DNA from: Arthrobacter sp. PAMC25564
GTDB lineage: Bacteria > Actinomycetota > Actinomycetes > Actinomycetales > Micrococcaceae
Length of the DNA: 64,000 nucleotides
Direction of reading: 5' to 3'
Assembly (NCBI RefSeq): GCF_004798705.1
Contig: NZ_CP039290.1
Location: 1,550,001 to 1,614,000 of the forward strand
Positions 8,946-17,601 of the stretch are shown piece after piece. Below the pieces are notes generated by a model. The model searched no databases. It was not told where the DNA came from and worked only from the letters and a program-made list of their open reading frames with translations. Within the stretch, counting starts at the first letter, position 1; every line of letters begins with the position of its first letter. The position numbers and the translations under genes are program-made.

Positions 8946-10256
8946 TTGCTTAGCGCATTTGGCCGGGCCTTTCGCACGCCTGATCTGCGACGCAAGTTGT
9001 TGTTCACGCTGGGAATCATCACAATCTTCCGCTTGGGTGCCTTCATTCCCTCGCCCGGTGTGAGCTACCAGAATGTCCAGCAATGCTTGCAGAACGGTCA
9101 GACCTCGGGCGGGATCTACCAGCTCGTCAACCTGTTCAGCGGCGGTGCATTGCTGCAGGTCTCCATCTTTGCCCTGGGCATCATGCCGTACATTACGGCC
9201 AGCATCATCGTCCAGCTCCTCCGGGTGGTCATTCCCCGGTTCCAGATCCTGTATGACGAGGGCGCCTCGGGCCAGTCAAAGCTGACCCAGTACACCCGGT
9301 ACCTCACGATCGCCCTGGGCCTGCTGAACGCCACGACGCTGGTGTCGCTGGCCCGTTCCGGCCAGTTGCTGCCCAACTGCCAGCTGCCGATCATCCCGGA
9401 CACGAGCATCATCACCACAATCCTCATCATTATCACGCTGACGGCCGGCACCGGCCTGATCATGTGGATGGGCGAGCTCGTCACCGAGAAGGGTGTGGGC
9501 AACGGCATGTCGCTGCTCATCTTCACGTCCATCGCCGCCGGCTTCCCCGGCTCGCTGGGCGCGATCTGGACGTCGCAGGGCCCGGGCACGTTCTTTATGG
9601 TGATCGCGATCGGTCTGCTGACCGTGGCACTCGTGGTCTTTGTGGAGCAGTCCCAGCGCCGGATCCCCGTGCAGTATGCCAAGCGCATGATCGGCCGCCG
9701 CACCGTGGGCGGCACCAGCACGTACATCCCGATCAAGGTGAACATGGCCGGCGTCGTGCCCGTCATCTTTGCCTCCTCGATGCTGTACCTGCCGGGCCTG
9801 ATCTCGCAGTTCAACCAGCCCAAGGCCGGCGAGCAGATGCAGCCCTGGGTGGAGTGGATCAACAACAACCTGACCCGTGGCGACCATCCCATCTACATGG
9901 CCATGTACTTCGCCATGATCGTGTTCTTCACGTACTTCTATGTCGCGATCACCTTCAACCCTGAAGAGGTCTCGGACAACATGAAGAAGTACGGCGGCTT
10001 CATTCCCGGCATCCGTGCCGGCAAGCCGACGGCGGACTATCTTCAGTATGTTCTTTCCAGGATCACCCTGCCCGGCGCCTTCTATCTGGGTTTCGTAGCC
10101 CTGATCCCGTTGGTTGCACTGGTCCTGATCAACGCCAACCAGAACTTCCCGTTCGGCGGCACCTCGATCCTGATCATGGTGGGCGTCGGACTGGAGACCG
10201 TCAAGCAAATTGACGCGCAGCTACAGCAACGTCACTACGAAGGGCTTTTGCGATGA
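8946..10256 (+). CDS. secY: Preprotein translocase subunit SecY
   Basis: SecY forms the protein-conducting channel of the Sec translocon in the cytoplasmic membrane, with SecE and SecG. The start chosen is TTG at 8946, five bases after AGGAGGAC, giving 436 residues beginning MLSAFGRAFRTPDLRRKLL, the usual actinobacterial N-terminus. An in-frame upstream ATG inside rplO would add 72 residues including the terminator sequence and is rejected. Ten hydrophobic segments are visible, with the conserved MPYITASIIVQLL and the C-terminal cytoplasmic QQRHYEGLLR. The stop overlaps adk (ATGA). Confidence 0.97.
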   Translation: MLSAFGRAFRTPDLRRKLLFTLGIITIFRLGAFIPSPGVSYQNVQQCLQNGQTSGGIYQLVNLFSGGALLQVSIFALGIMPYITASIIVQLLRVVIPRFQILYDEGASGQSKLTQYTRYLTIALGLLNATTLVSLARSGQLLPNCQLPIIPDTSIITTILIIITLTAGTGLIMWMGELVTEKGVGNGMSLLIFTSIAAGFPGSLGAIWTSQGPGTFFMVIAIGLLTVALVVFVEQSQRRIPVQYAKRMIGRRTVGGTSTYIPIKVNMAGVVPVIFASSMLYLPGLISQFNQPKAGEQMQPWVEWINNNLTRGDHPIYMAMYFAMIVFFTYFYVAITFNPEEVSDNMKKYGGFIPGIRAGKPTADYLQYVLSRITLPGAFYLGFVALIPLVALVLINANQNFPFGGTSILIMVGVGLETVKQIDAQLQQRHYEGLLR

Positions 10257-10831
10257 CGAGAATGTTGATTATTGGACCTCCCGGCTCTGGCAAGGGAACG
10301 CAGGCGGAACGCATTTCGGAGCGGCTCGGCGTCGTTGCGATCTCCACCGGCGACATCTTCCGTGCCAACGTCAAGGGTGAGACACCGCTGGGCATCGAAG
10401 CCAAGCGGTACATGGATGCCGGCGATTTCGTGCCGGACAGCGTCACCAACAAGATGGTGCGTGACCGCCTCAGCGAGGACGACGTCGAAGCAGGCTTCCT
10501 GCTGGACGGCTACCCCCGCACCACGGCGCAGGTGGACTACCTCGACGGGATCCTCGCCGATGGCGGCGAGAAGCTCGACGTCGTACTGCAGCTCACGGCC
10601 GACGACGAGGAACTCGTCAAACGCCTGCTGGGCCGTGCGCAAGACACCGGACGCAGCGATGACAACGAGGCCGTTATCCGCCACCGCCTGGACCTCTACC
10701 ACGGCCAGACGGAAGCCGTGGTGGCCAAGTATGCCGAGCGCGGCATCCTGACGCGGGTTGATGGCATCGGCGGCATCGACGAGGTCACCGACCGCGTTAT
10801 GGAGGCCATCAAAGAGGCCAAGTCGGTCTGA
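10253..10831 (+). CDS. adk: Adenylate kinase
   Basis: Adk interconverts ATP, ADP and AMP. It has 192 residues, the short form with a reduced LID (DTGRSDDNEAVIRHRL) and no zinc cysteines, as in other actinobacteria. The P-loop GPPGSGKGTQ is at residues 8-17 and the AMP-binding LLDGYPRTTAQ follows. The ATG overlaps the secY stop, so the two are translationally coupled. A terminator-like hairpin follows 18 bases downstream. Confidence 0.98.
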   Translation: MTRMLIIGPPGSGKGTQAERISERLGVVAISTGDIFRANVKGETPLGIEAKRYMDAGDFVPDSVTNKMVRDRLSEDDVEAGFLLDGYPRTTAQVDYLDGILADGGEKLDVVLQLTADDEELVKRLLGRAQDTGRSDDNEAVIRHRLDLYHGQTEAVVAKYAERGILTRVDGIGGIDEVTDRVMEAIKEAKSV

Positions 10832-10849
10832 TCCAGGCCCATGATATTT

Positions 10850-10889
10850 GAGGCTCCTCCCGGAACATCGGGAGGAGCCTCAGCCATTT
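10850..10889 (+). terminator. Terminator between adk and map
   Basis: GAGGCTCCTCCCG (10850-10862) pairs perfectly with CGGGAGGAGCCTC (10869-10881), with a 6-base loop and then AGCCATTTT. The 13-bp stem is strong but the U-tract is offset, so some read-through into map is plausible. Confidence 0.85.
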
Positions 10890-10942
10890 TCCGCCGCGCC
10901 CGCGCCCGCAAGCAGCGCGGCTCCACCGAAAGGAAGCTGCAG

Positions 10943-11770
10943 ATGGCCTTCGGCCAGCCCCGCATCGAATACAAGACAAACGCGCAGATGCGCACCATGC
11001 ACGAGGCCGGACTTGTCCTCAGCCGCGCCCTGGACGCCGCCGTGGCCGCGGCCGTCCCCGGCGCGACCACCAGGGACTTGGACGCGGTGTTCGCCGCCGT
11101 GCTGAAGGAGGCCGGCGCCAGCTCCAACTTCCTGGGCTACCAGGGCTTCCCGGCCACCATCTGCACCTCGGTCAACGAGGAAGTCGTGCACGGCATCCCG
11201 GGCGACCGTGTGCTGCAGGACGGGGACATCATCTCGATCGACGGCGGCGCGATCGTGGAGGGCTGGCACTCCGATTCGGCCCGCACCGTGATCGTGGGCA
11301 CCGCCGATCCCGAGGACCAGCGGCTCTCCGACGTCACCGAGGCCGCGATGTGGCACGGTATCGCCGCCCTCGCCAACGGCAAGTTTGTCGGCGACATCGG
11401 CAATGCCGTGGACGACTACGTTTCCTCCGTACCCGGCAAACCGTTGGGCATCCTGGAAGACTACGTGGGCCACGGCATCGGCTCTCAGATGCACATGGCA
11501 CCGGACGTGCTGAACTACCGCACCGGCCACCGCGGTCCCAGGATCAGGCCCGGGCTGTGCCTGGCCATCGAGCCCATGCTGGTCCGCGGGAGCATCGACA
11601 CCGCCGTCCTGGACGATGACTGGACCGTGGTGACGACCGACGGCAAGCGTTCCTGCCAGTGGGAGCACTCCGTTGCGGTCCATGAGAAGGGCATCTGGGT
11701 GCTCTCGGCGCACGACGGCGGGGCGGCGAAGCTTGCCCCGCTCGGCGTCGTGCCGGTCCCGATCCCCTAA
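10943..11770 (+). CDS. map: Methionine aminopeptidase, type I
   Basis: Map removes the initiator methionine from nascent proteins. The chosen ATG follows GAAAGGAAG and gives 275 residues (MAFGQPRIEYKTNAQMR); an upstream in-frame ATG would read through the adk terminator and is rejected. The pita-bread metal ligands are visible: Asp in SIDGGAIVEGWHSDSARTV, His in GHGIGSQMH, Glu in AIEPML and Glu in WEHSVAV. The substrate histidine is in NEEVVHGIP. In most actinobacteria infA follows; here other genes intervene. Confidence 0.96.
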   Translation: MAFGQPRIEYKTNAQMRTMHEAGLVLSRALDAAVAAAVPGATTRDLDAVFAAVLKEAGASSNFLGYQGFPATICTSVNEEVVHGIPGDRVLQDGDIISIDGGAIVEGWHSDSARTVIVGTADPEDQRLSDVTEAAMWHGIAALANGKFVGDIGNAVDDYVSSVPGKPLGILEDYVGHGIGSQMHMAPDVLNYRTGHRGPRIRPGLCLAIEPMLVRGSIDTAVLDDDWTVVTTDGKRSCQWEHSVAVHEKGIWVLSAHDGGAAKLAPLGVVPVPIP

Positions 11771-11785
11771 GCCCCCTTAAACCCA

Positions 11786-11843
11786 ACTGACTCGCAGTTG
11801 TTGTCCTTTTGAGGGCTCAAAACGACAACAACTGCGAGCCAGT
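11786..11843. repeat. 58-bp intergenic palindrome, bidirectional terminator
   Basis: Two 28-base arms pair with only two mismatches and a 2-base loop (outer ACTG/CAGT, middle CTCGCAGTTGTTGTC/GACAACAACTGCGAG, inner TTTTGAG/CTCAAAA). It lies between the convergent genes map and the sugar-binding protein gene, so it can end both transcripts. Its length exceeds that needed for termination, which suggests a dispersed palindromic repeat family. Confidence 0.85.
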
Positions 11844-11854
11844 CGGGGCAGGCA

Positions 11855-13201
11855 TCAGTTCTTAAGCTTCGGCTTCACATCCTTGGTGTAGATGCCCTCG
11901 AGCGTCGCCTTCAGCTCGGTCATGGTGGCCTTGACGTCGCCCTGCTGGGTAAGGATCTTGGCGGCGGCCTTGGCCATTTCCTGGTCGGCGCCCGGCAGGA
12001 ACACACGGGCGTTGTCCTGGACGCGGGTGGCGGCGAGCTGGTCCATGGCCGTCTTGATCTGCGGGGTCGCGGCCAGCACTGCTGACATGTCGGCCGAGGT
12101 GCGGGTTGGCATGTAGCCGGTGGCGGCGGAGAACGCGGCCGTGTTTTCCGGCTCCGTGATGAACTTCAGGAAGGTGGCAGCCGCGAGCTGCACTTCCTTG
12201 CTGACGCCGCTCGGAATGCCAAGACCGGCGCCGCCCGTGGGGCAGACGCCGCTTTCCACCTTCGGACCGCCCGGCAGGAAGCCGACGCCGACGTTGAACT
12301 TCGCGGACTTCAGGACTCCCAGCAGGGAACCGGTGGAGGAGATCGTGGAGGACGTGATGCCCGCGGCGAAGTCGTCGGCGGCTTCCTTGGAGGAGACACC
12401 GGCCCACTTGTCCTTGAAGATGGAGTCCTGGGCCCACTGCAGCGCGGCGACCGACTCGGTGGAGTCGCAGTTGAAGGTCCAACCGTTGGACCAGCTGCCA
12501 CCCCAGCCCCACAGGTTGTTCTGCAGCGTCCAGCCCGCGTAGCCGGCCAGCGCGGGGTAGATGTAGGCGTACTGCGCGCCGGAGCTGGCCTGCAGCTTGG
12601 GCGCCCACTCGGCGAATTCCTGCCAGGTCTTGGGGGCGCGGTCCGGCAGGCCGGCAGCCTTGAAGTGGTCCCGGTTGTAGTAGAACAGCGGGGTGGAACG
12701 GCCATAGGGGAGTGCCCACTGCTTGTCCGCGTACTGGTAGTCCGCGACCAAGGACTTCTGGAAGTCGTCCACCTTGATGTCCAGCTGCTTGACCAGCCCG
12801 TCCAGCGGAATGATGTTGCCGTTGGTGTAGTAGCGGAACCACCAGACGTCCGAGAGCACGACGAGGCCCGGGAGGTCCGATTTCGCGGCCTGCGAGGTCT
12901 GGAACTTCTGGGCGATTTCCTCGTAGTTGGCCCCGGCGGTCACGAGGTTGACCTTGATGTCCGGGAACTTGGCCTGGAACTTGTCGATGATGGCCTTCTC
13001 GACGTCCTGGGACTTGCCGGGGTGGTTGGTCCAGAAGTCGATCGAGGCCGCCGGCTTGATGCCGGTGAAATCGAGGTCGGCGGTGCCGGCGGCGGCCGTG
13101 CTGGCGCCCGTGGACGGGCCGCCGCAGGCAGCCAGTGCGGCGGCGCCGGCCCCGGCGCCCGCCAGCCCCAGGAAATGCCTTCGGTCAAGGTTTACAGCCA
13201 T
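11855..13201 (-). CDS. ABC transporter substrate-binding lipoprotein (sugar, family 1)
   Basis: Extracellular solute receptor of a carbohydrate ABC importer, 448 residues. The N-terminus has twin arginines (DRRHFLGLAG), a hydrophobic stretch and the lipobox LAAC at residues 23-26, so it is probably a Tat-exported, lipid-anchored protein. The mature part resembles bacterial extracellular solute-binding protein 1 (FQAKFPDIKVNLVTAG, WALPYGRSTPLFYYN, LWGWGGSWSNG). The substrate cannot be named from sequence; the two permease genes upstream point to an oligosaccharide or sugar phosphate. It is the last gene of the minus-strand operon, 74 bp after the second permease. Confidence 0.88.
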   Translation of the reverse strand: MAVNLDRRHFLGLAGAGAGAAALAACGGPSTGASTAAAGTADLDFTGIKPAASIDFWTNHPGKSQDVEKAIIDKFQAKFPDIKVNLVTAGANYEEIAQKFQTSQAAKSDLPGLVVLSDVWWFRYYTNGNIIPLDGLVKQLDIKVDDFQKSLVADYQYADKQWALPYGRSTPLFYYNRDHFKAAGLPDRAPKTWQEFAEWAPKLQASSGAQYAYIYPALAGYAGWTLQNNLWGWGGSWSNGWTFNCDSTESVAALQWAQDSIFKDKWAGVSSKEAADDFAAGITSSTISSTGSLLGVLKSAKFNVGVGFLPGGPKVESGVCPTGGAGLGIPSGVSKEVQLAAATFLKFITEPENTAAFSAATGYMPTRTSADMSAVLAATPQIKTAMDQLAATRVQDNARVFLPGADQEMAKAAAKILTQQGDVKATMTELKATLEGIYTKDVKPKLKN

Positions 13202-13275
13202 GGTGGATCCTCTCGGTGGTGCTGACTTGGTGGTGTTGATGTCGGTGCTGCGGAGGGGGAAATCCAGGGGCGGCG

Positions 13276-14214
13276 TCAGCCGGTGACGCTGCCCTGGGTG
13301 AGGCCGGCAACGATGTAGCGCTGCAGCGCGGCGAACACGAGCAGGATGGGCACGATCACCAGCACGGCGCCGGCCATCAGGATGCCCCAGCCGGAGCCGT
13401 TGCCTTCCGAGTTCTGCAGCAGGGTGAGGCCTACCGGAAGCGTCATGGTTTCCGGCCGGTCCGTGATGATGAGCGGCCAGATGTAGTCATTCCACTCGCT
13501 CACCACGGTGACCAGCGCAACCGTCGCAATGGAAGGCACCGACACCGGGGCCACGACCTGCCACAGGCGGCGCCAGTGGCCGGCGCCGTCGATCTCGGCA
13601 GCCTCGAGGATGGAGGCGGGAAGGGTCATGAAGTGCTGGCGTAGCAGGAACGTACCGAAGGCGGTGCCCAGGCCCGGAAGGATGATGCCCCAGAGCGTGT
13701 TCTTCCCGCCCATGCCCGCGATCAGGATGTAGTTGGGCAGGATGGAGACCTGCGGCGGCACCATCAGGGCCACGAGGATCAGCACGAAGATCACGTTCTT
13801 GTACGGGAAGCGGACAAAGACCAGGGCGTAGGCCGTCAGGAGGGCCAGGAGCACCTTGATGGTGGCCCCGGCTGCGGTCACGATCAGGCTGTTCAGGAAG
13901 AACCGGCCGAACGGCACCGTGGTCATGGCTGTCCGGTAGTTCTCCGGGTTCAGGCCTTCCGGCAGGATCTTCAGGTCCATCGTGATGATCTCGCCCGGCT
14001 GCTTGAACGAACTCAGGACCATCCAGAGCAGCGGCAGGAAGACCACCAGCGTGGCCAGGATCAGGGGAACGTAGCCGCCGGCGACCGTCCGGACCAAGTT
14101 GGCGCGGGAGAACGGGCGTGGGCGCCGCGGCGGGGGTTCCGGGGCGCCGTCGGGAGCGGCTGCGGGCCGGGCAGCGGCGGCGGGATCGGGGTTGACGGGG
14201 GAGAGCGTGCTCAC
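13276..14214 (-). CDS. Carbohydrate ABC transporter permease, MalG type
   Basis: Inner-membrane permease, 312 residues, six predicted membrane segments. The EAA loop EAAEIDGAGHWRRLWQVV that contacts the ATPase is present. The start is GTG at 14214, overlapping the upstream permease stop as GTGA; the much longer open frame in this register runs through that permease out of frame and is rejected. The N-terminal 35 residues are Pro/Ala/Arg-rich. No ATP-binding subunit is encoded in this cluster, so a shared MsiK-like ATPase elsewhere is likely. Confidence 0.9.
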   Translation of the reverse strand: MSTLSPVNPDPAAAARPAAAPDGAPEPPPRRPRPFSRANLVRTVAGGYVPLILATLVVFLPLLWMVLSSFKQPGEIITMDLKILPEGLNPENYRTAMTTVPFGRFFLNSLIVTAAGATIKVLLALLTAYALVFVRFPYKNVIFVLILVALMVPPQVSILPNYILIAGMGGKNTLWGIILPGLGTAFGTFLLRQHFMTLPASILEAAEIDGAGHWRRLWQVVAPVSVPSIATVALVTVVSEWNDYIWPLIITDRPETMTLPVGLTLLQNSEGNGSGWGILMAGAVLVIVPILLVFAALQRYIVAGLTQGSVTG

Positions 14215-15164
14215 GAGTAGTGCACCTTCCGTTCGACGAACCGCAGTTGCAGCACGGTGATGATGAGCAGGATGGCGAAGAGCACCACGGAGATGGCGGC
14301 CGAGTAGCCGGCGCGGTTGTAGGCGCCGAAGGCCTGCAGGTACGCCTCGTAGATCAGCGTGCTGGTGCCGTTGCCGAGCGGGGTCATGATCCGGATCAGG
14401 TCGAAGGCCTGCAGGGAGCTCAGCATGGTGGTGATGAGCAGGAAGAATGTGGTCGGGGACAGCAGCGGCACGGACATGTCCAGGAAGCGGCGGAAGCCGT
14501 TTGCGCCGTCCAGCGAGGCGGCCTCCATGACGTCCTGGGGGAGGGACTGCAGCCCGGCCAGGTAAACCACGGCGCAGTAGCCCAGGTTCTTCCAGATGTA
14601 GACGATGACCACCATGACCAGGGAGATTTGCGGATCGTTGATCCATTGGGGGCTCTGCTGTCCGATGCCGCGCAGCAGCCAGGACAGGACCCCGTAGCCG
14701 GGATCGAAGATGAACAGCCAGACCAGGCCGACGCCGACGCCGCTGAGTACATACGGGGCGAAGACCGCCGAGCGGGCGAAGGTGGTCCCGCGGACCTTGG
14801 AATTGAGTGCGAGCGCCACCAGGAGGCCCAGCAGCATGGAGCCGCCCACGGTGACCAGGGTGAAAACGGCGGTGGTGCCCAGGACCTTCGAGGCGTCGGC
14901 ACTCGTGAAGAACGTGAGGTAATTCCCGAAGCCCACCGCGGTGGCCGAGGCCGATCCGAGGGTCCAGTCGAGGGTGGAGTAGTAGATGTTGTTGATCAGC
15001 GGCAGGTAGGTGAACACCGCAATCAAGGCCAGGTTGGGCAGCGCCAGGGCCAGGAATACAACGAAGTCCCGGCGTGTCCTGGCGGACCAGCGGGCCCTGC
15101 CTGGCGTGGCCGGCGGGGCCTCTGCGACGGCGGGCGGCCGGTCGGTCAATTGTCGAGTCATCAC
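14211..15164 (-). CDS. Carbohydrate ABC transporter permease, MalF type
   Basis: Partner permease, 317 residues, six membrane segments and the EAA motif EAASLDGANGFRRFLDMS. It is the first gene of the minus-strand operon and its stop overlaps the second permease start. Two adjacent ATGs (15164, 15161) could start it. The 248-bp region upstream, shared with the divergent peptidase gene, contains direct repeats that may be operators. Substrate unknown. Confidence 0.9.
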   Translation of the reverse strand: MMTRQLTDRPPAVAEAPPATPGRARWSARTRRDFVVFLALALPNLALIAVFTYLPLINNIYYSTLDWTLGSASATAVGFGNYLTFFTSADASKVLGTTAVFTLVTVGGSMLLGLLVALALNSKVRGTTFARSAVFAPYVLSGVGVGLVWLFIFDPGYGVLSWLLRGIGQQSPQWINDPQISLVMVVIVYIWKNLGYCAVVYLAGLQSLPQDVMEAASLDGANGFRRFLDMSVPLLSPTTFFLLITTMLSSLQAFDLIRIMTPLGNGTSTLIYEAYLQAFGAYNRAGYSAAISVVLFAILLIITVLQLRFVERKVHYS

Positions 15165-15292
15165 AGGTCTCTAACGGGTCCGTGCCTGCTGGGGGCAGGC
15201 GGGGTGGATGGGGATACCTGACTATCAGTTCAGCACAGGGCTGGTGCCCGGAATCCCGCCCGGGGCTCCTGCGGAGCTTTGTTGTTCGAGGC

Positions 15293-15323
15293 TTCGTTGC
15301 CCGTTCATGGCATGTTCGTTGCC
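15293..15323. repeat. Direct repeats in the sugar-transporter control region
   Basis: TTCGTTGCC occurs at 15293-15301 and 15315-15323, start to start 22 bp, about two helical turns; a related TTTGTTGTTCG lies just upstream. They sit between the divergent permease and peptidase genes. Spacing suggests a repressor-binding site, but no regulator gene is nearby. Confidence 0.35.
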
Positions 15324-15412
15324 GGACTGCATGGCGTTTGATTTTGCCGGGGGTTTTGCCTGCCGGGTGGTCCGGACGGGACGGCACAGCCAACCGGGCG
15401 CACAATGGAGCC

Positions 15413-16360
15413 ATGACTGCGATTACGGATGTTCCCGGAATACGGGTGGGCCACGCCGGAAAAATCGGCGACGGCTGGCTCAGCGGGGTGACCGTGGTGT
15501 TGCCGCCTGTTGGAACCGTTGGATCGGTCGATGTCCGGGGCGGCGGTCCTGGCACGCACGAGACGGACGCGCTGGATCCCACCACCCTGAGCCAGACCGT
15601 CGACGCCGTGGTGCTCACCGGGGGCAGCGCCTTCGGCCTGGCCTCGGCGCACGGGGCCCAGCGCTGGTGCGAGGATGCGGGGCGGGGATTCGCCGTGCCC
15701 GGCGGGATCGTCCCCATCGTCCCGGCCGCCGCGATTTTCGACCTTGGCCGCGGCGGGGACTTCTATGCCCGGCCCGACGCCGCCATGGGTTACGCGGCCA
15801 CCGCGGATGCCGCTGCCCGCCAGGACGGGCACGACGTCGAACGCGGCAACGTGGGCGCCGGCACCGGAGCCGCCATCGGCCGGGGCACCTACAAAGGCGG
15901 AGTGGGCACCGCCTCCCTCACCCTAAACAACATCTCTAAAGACGGGCCTGTGGTGGTGGGGGCAATAGCGGTCGTCAACGCCCTGGGACTGCCCTTCGAC
16001 ACATCTGTGGCGAACGCCGCAAGGAGTGCGAATCCGCCACCCCTGAACACCACACTGGTCGTCGTCGCTACGAACGCCATCCTGGACAAAGCCGAGTGCA
16101 AACGGACGGCCTCGGCGGCCCATGCCGGCTTGGCCCGGGCGTTGAATCCGAGCCACACCCTCGCAGACGGCGACACCGTGTTCGCCCTGGCCACCGGCGC
16201 CGTCGCGCTGGACCGCAGCACCCAGCCGGCCCGGCAGATGAGCCTTATTACCCTGCAGAGTGCGGCAGCCGACGTCGTCCGGCTGGCCATCCTGGACGGG
16301 ATCGCCGCGGCGGAGGCGGTGGGCACTCCGGCAGGCGTTCTGGGTGCATACGGAGGCTGA
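15413..16360 (+). CDS. Family S58 (DmpA/P1-like) aminopeptidase
   Basis: A 315-residue member of the DmpA/ornithine acyltransferase-like Ntn-hydrolase family, made as a proenzyme and cleaved into two chains. The family glycine-rich core (DAVVLTGGSAFGLASAHG; ERGNVGAGTGAAIG) and the cleavage-site region PPPLNTTLVVVATNA are visible; the Thr after Asn is the expected nucleophile. The ATG with MTAITDVPGIRVGH matches the family start; GGAG precedes it. Likely an aminopeptidase on short or D/beta-peptides; substrate unknown. It stands between map and infA. Confidence 0.85.
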   Translation: MTAITDVPGIRVGHAGKIGDGWLSGVTVVLPPVGTVGSVDVRGGGPGTHETDALDPTTLSQTVDAVVLTGGSAFGLASAHGAQRWCEDAGRGFAVPGGIVPIVPAAAIFDLGRGGDFYARPDAAMGYAATADAAARQDGHDVERGNVGAGTGAAIGRGTYKGGVGTASLTLNNISKDGPVVVGAIAVVNALGLPFDTSVANAARSANPPPLNTTLVVVATNAILDKAECKRTASAAHAGLARALNPSHTLADGDTVFALATGAVALDRSTQPARQMSLITLQSAAADVVRLAILDGIAAAEAVGTPAGVLGAYGG

Positions 16361-16392
16361 GTGCGCTACGATTGCTGGATTTAACTCAGGAT

Positions 16393-16421
16393 TTAACAAT
16401 TGCGCTGCAATGGCGTAATGT
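16393..16421 (+). promoter_or_regulatory. Candidate promoter of the infA/alpha operon
   Basis: TTAACA (16393-16398), a 17-bp spacer and TAATGT (16416-16421) form one of the best sigma-70-type matches in the window. It lies after the peptidase stop and before infA, implying a leader of about 120 nt. Confidence 0.6.
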
Positions 16422-16550
16422 TGTCTGTTGGTTGTCTGCCCTGTTGTGCCCTTTTGTGGCCCGGGAGGCATCAGCCAATCAATCAAAAAACGTCCGCAGT
16501 GCTTCTCGGTGCAAACCGGAGGGCTGTGGCAACAACAGTTAGCGGAGGGT

Positions 16551-16772
16551 ATGGCCAAGAAGGACGGGGTCATTGAGATCGAGGGCGTTGTGACTGAGGC
16601 GCTGCCCAACGCGATGTTTCGCGTTGAGCTCACCAACAAGCACGTCGTTCTGGCACACATCTCTGGAAAGATGCGCCAGCACTACATCAGGATTCTCCCT
16701 GAGGACCGGGTAGTGGTGGAGCTGAGCCCGTACGACCTGACACGTGGTCGTATCGTCTACCGCTACAAGTAA
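16551..16772 (+). CDS. infA: Translation initiation factor IF-1
   Basis: IF-1 occupies the 30S A site during initiation. The ATG at 16551 follows GCGGAGGGT and gives 73 residues ([20 protein letters not shown]), the exact family length; upstream in-frame starts would add about 40 residues and lack support. The single S1/OB fold is complete, with [20 protein letters not shown]. First gene of the alpha operon here. Confidence 0.97.
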   Translation: MAKKDGVIEIEGVVTEALPNAMFRVELTNKHVVLAHISGKMRQHYIRILPEDRVVVELSPYDLTRGRIVYRYK

Positions 16773-16841
16773 ACACTGGGCGGCCGAGGCAACAGCCGAA
16801 GGCCGGTCCAGCTGACCAACTGCAACACGCAAAGGAACGCC

Positions 16842-16955
16842 ATGAAGGTCAAGCCGAGCGTCAAGCAGATCTGCGAAAAGTGCAAAGTGATCCGCCGTAA
16901 TGGCCGGGTCATGGTGATCTGCGAGAACCCGCGCCACAAGCAGCGCCAGGGCTGA
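16842..16955 (+). CDS. rpmJ: 50S ribosomal protein L36
   Basis: L36 (bL36) is the smallest 50S protein, 37 residues: [19 protein letters not shown], followed by an Arg/Asn/His-rich half. It is the zinc-binding type, with C11, C14, C27 and H32 in the CxxC...C....H pattern. The ATG follows AAAGGAAC. It lies between infA and rpsM, as is typical. Confidence 0.96.
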   Translation: MKVKPSVKQICEKCKVIRRNGRVMVICENPRHKQRQG

Positions 16956-17054
16956 TTTCCCTTTCGGGAAACCCTGGGTTGCTAACCCACGCAAGTAAAT
17001 AAAGGCAGCACAAGCTGAACTGGGACGTATGAGTCCGGACAGCTAACCCCCGGT

Positions 17055-17104
17055 CGGAGGCTGGGGCCGCACGCTACGTGCGGGTGTACTGCCTACGACC
17101 TCCG
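17055..17104 (+). promoter_or_regulatory. Structured leader before rpsM
   Basis: The outer arms CGGAGG (17055-17060) and CCTCCG (17099-17104) enclose a perfect CCGCACG/CGTGCGG hairpin (17067-17083, loop CTA). There is no U-tract. It lies in the 173-nt rpmJ-rpsM gap, 25 bases before rpsM, and may be an r-protein-binding translational operator. Confidence 0.4.
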
Positions 17105-17128
17105 GTTTATTCAAGGAGCACTGCCACT

Positions 17129-17503
17129 ATGGCTCGTCTCGCTGGCGTAGACATTCCCCGCGAAAAGCGGTTGGAAATTGCGCTTACTTACATCTACGGC
17201 GTGGGCAAGACCCGTGCACACGAAACCCTGGCTGCCACCGGCATCAGCGCTGACATCCGCGTCAAGGATCTCAGCGATGCCGAGCTGGTCCAGCTGCGTG
17301 ACTACATCGAAGGCAACTACAAGGTTGAGGGTGACCTTCGCCGCGAAGTAGCAGCTGATATCCGCCGCAAGGTCGAAATCGGCAGCTACGAAGGCCTGCG
17401 TCACCGCAAGGGCCTGCCCGTACGCGGACAGCGTACGAAGACCAACGCGCGTACCCGCAAGGGCCCGAAGCGTACCGTCGCCGGCAAGAAGAAGACCCGC
17501 TAA
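17129..17503 (+). CDS. rpsM: 30S ribosomal protein S13
   Basis: S13 (uS13) forms intersubunit bridges B1a/b and contacts P-site tRNA. The ATG at 17129 follows AAGGAG and gives 124 residues ([22 protein letters not shown]...), normal length. The helix-turn [10 protein letters not shown] and the C-terminal [19 protein letters not shown] are diagnostic. The upstream in-frame ATG at 17078 is rejected. Confidence 0.98.
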   Translation: MARLAGVDIPREKRLEIALTYIYGVGKTRAHETLAATGISADIRVKDLSDAELVQLRDYIEGNYKVEGDLRREVAADIRRKVEIGSYEGLRHRKGLPVRGQRTKTNARTRKGPKRTVAGKKKTR

Positions 17504-17601
17504 ATCCCATTTGCCCCCTGAAATCGCTGGTTTGATTTCACGGAACCGGCAAATGAGGGATTAAGCGGTCGCTTACCCGATAACTTTCTGTAGGAGAAAT
17601 A

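Noticed and set aside
14220..15221. 333-codon plus-strand frame across the MalF-type permease
   Set aside because: Asp/Gln/Gly-rich antisense shadow with no domain.
13276..15717. An 813-codon open frame fusing upstream sequence to the MalG-type permease
   Set aside because: Its N-terminal half reads the MalF-type permease out of frame; the GTG at 14214 with GTGA overlap explains the gene.
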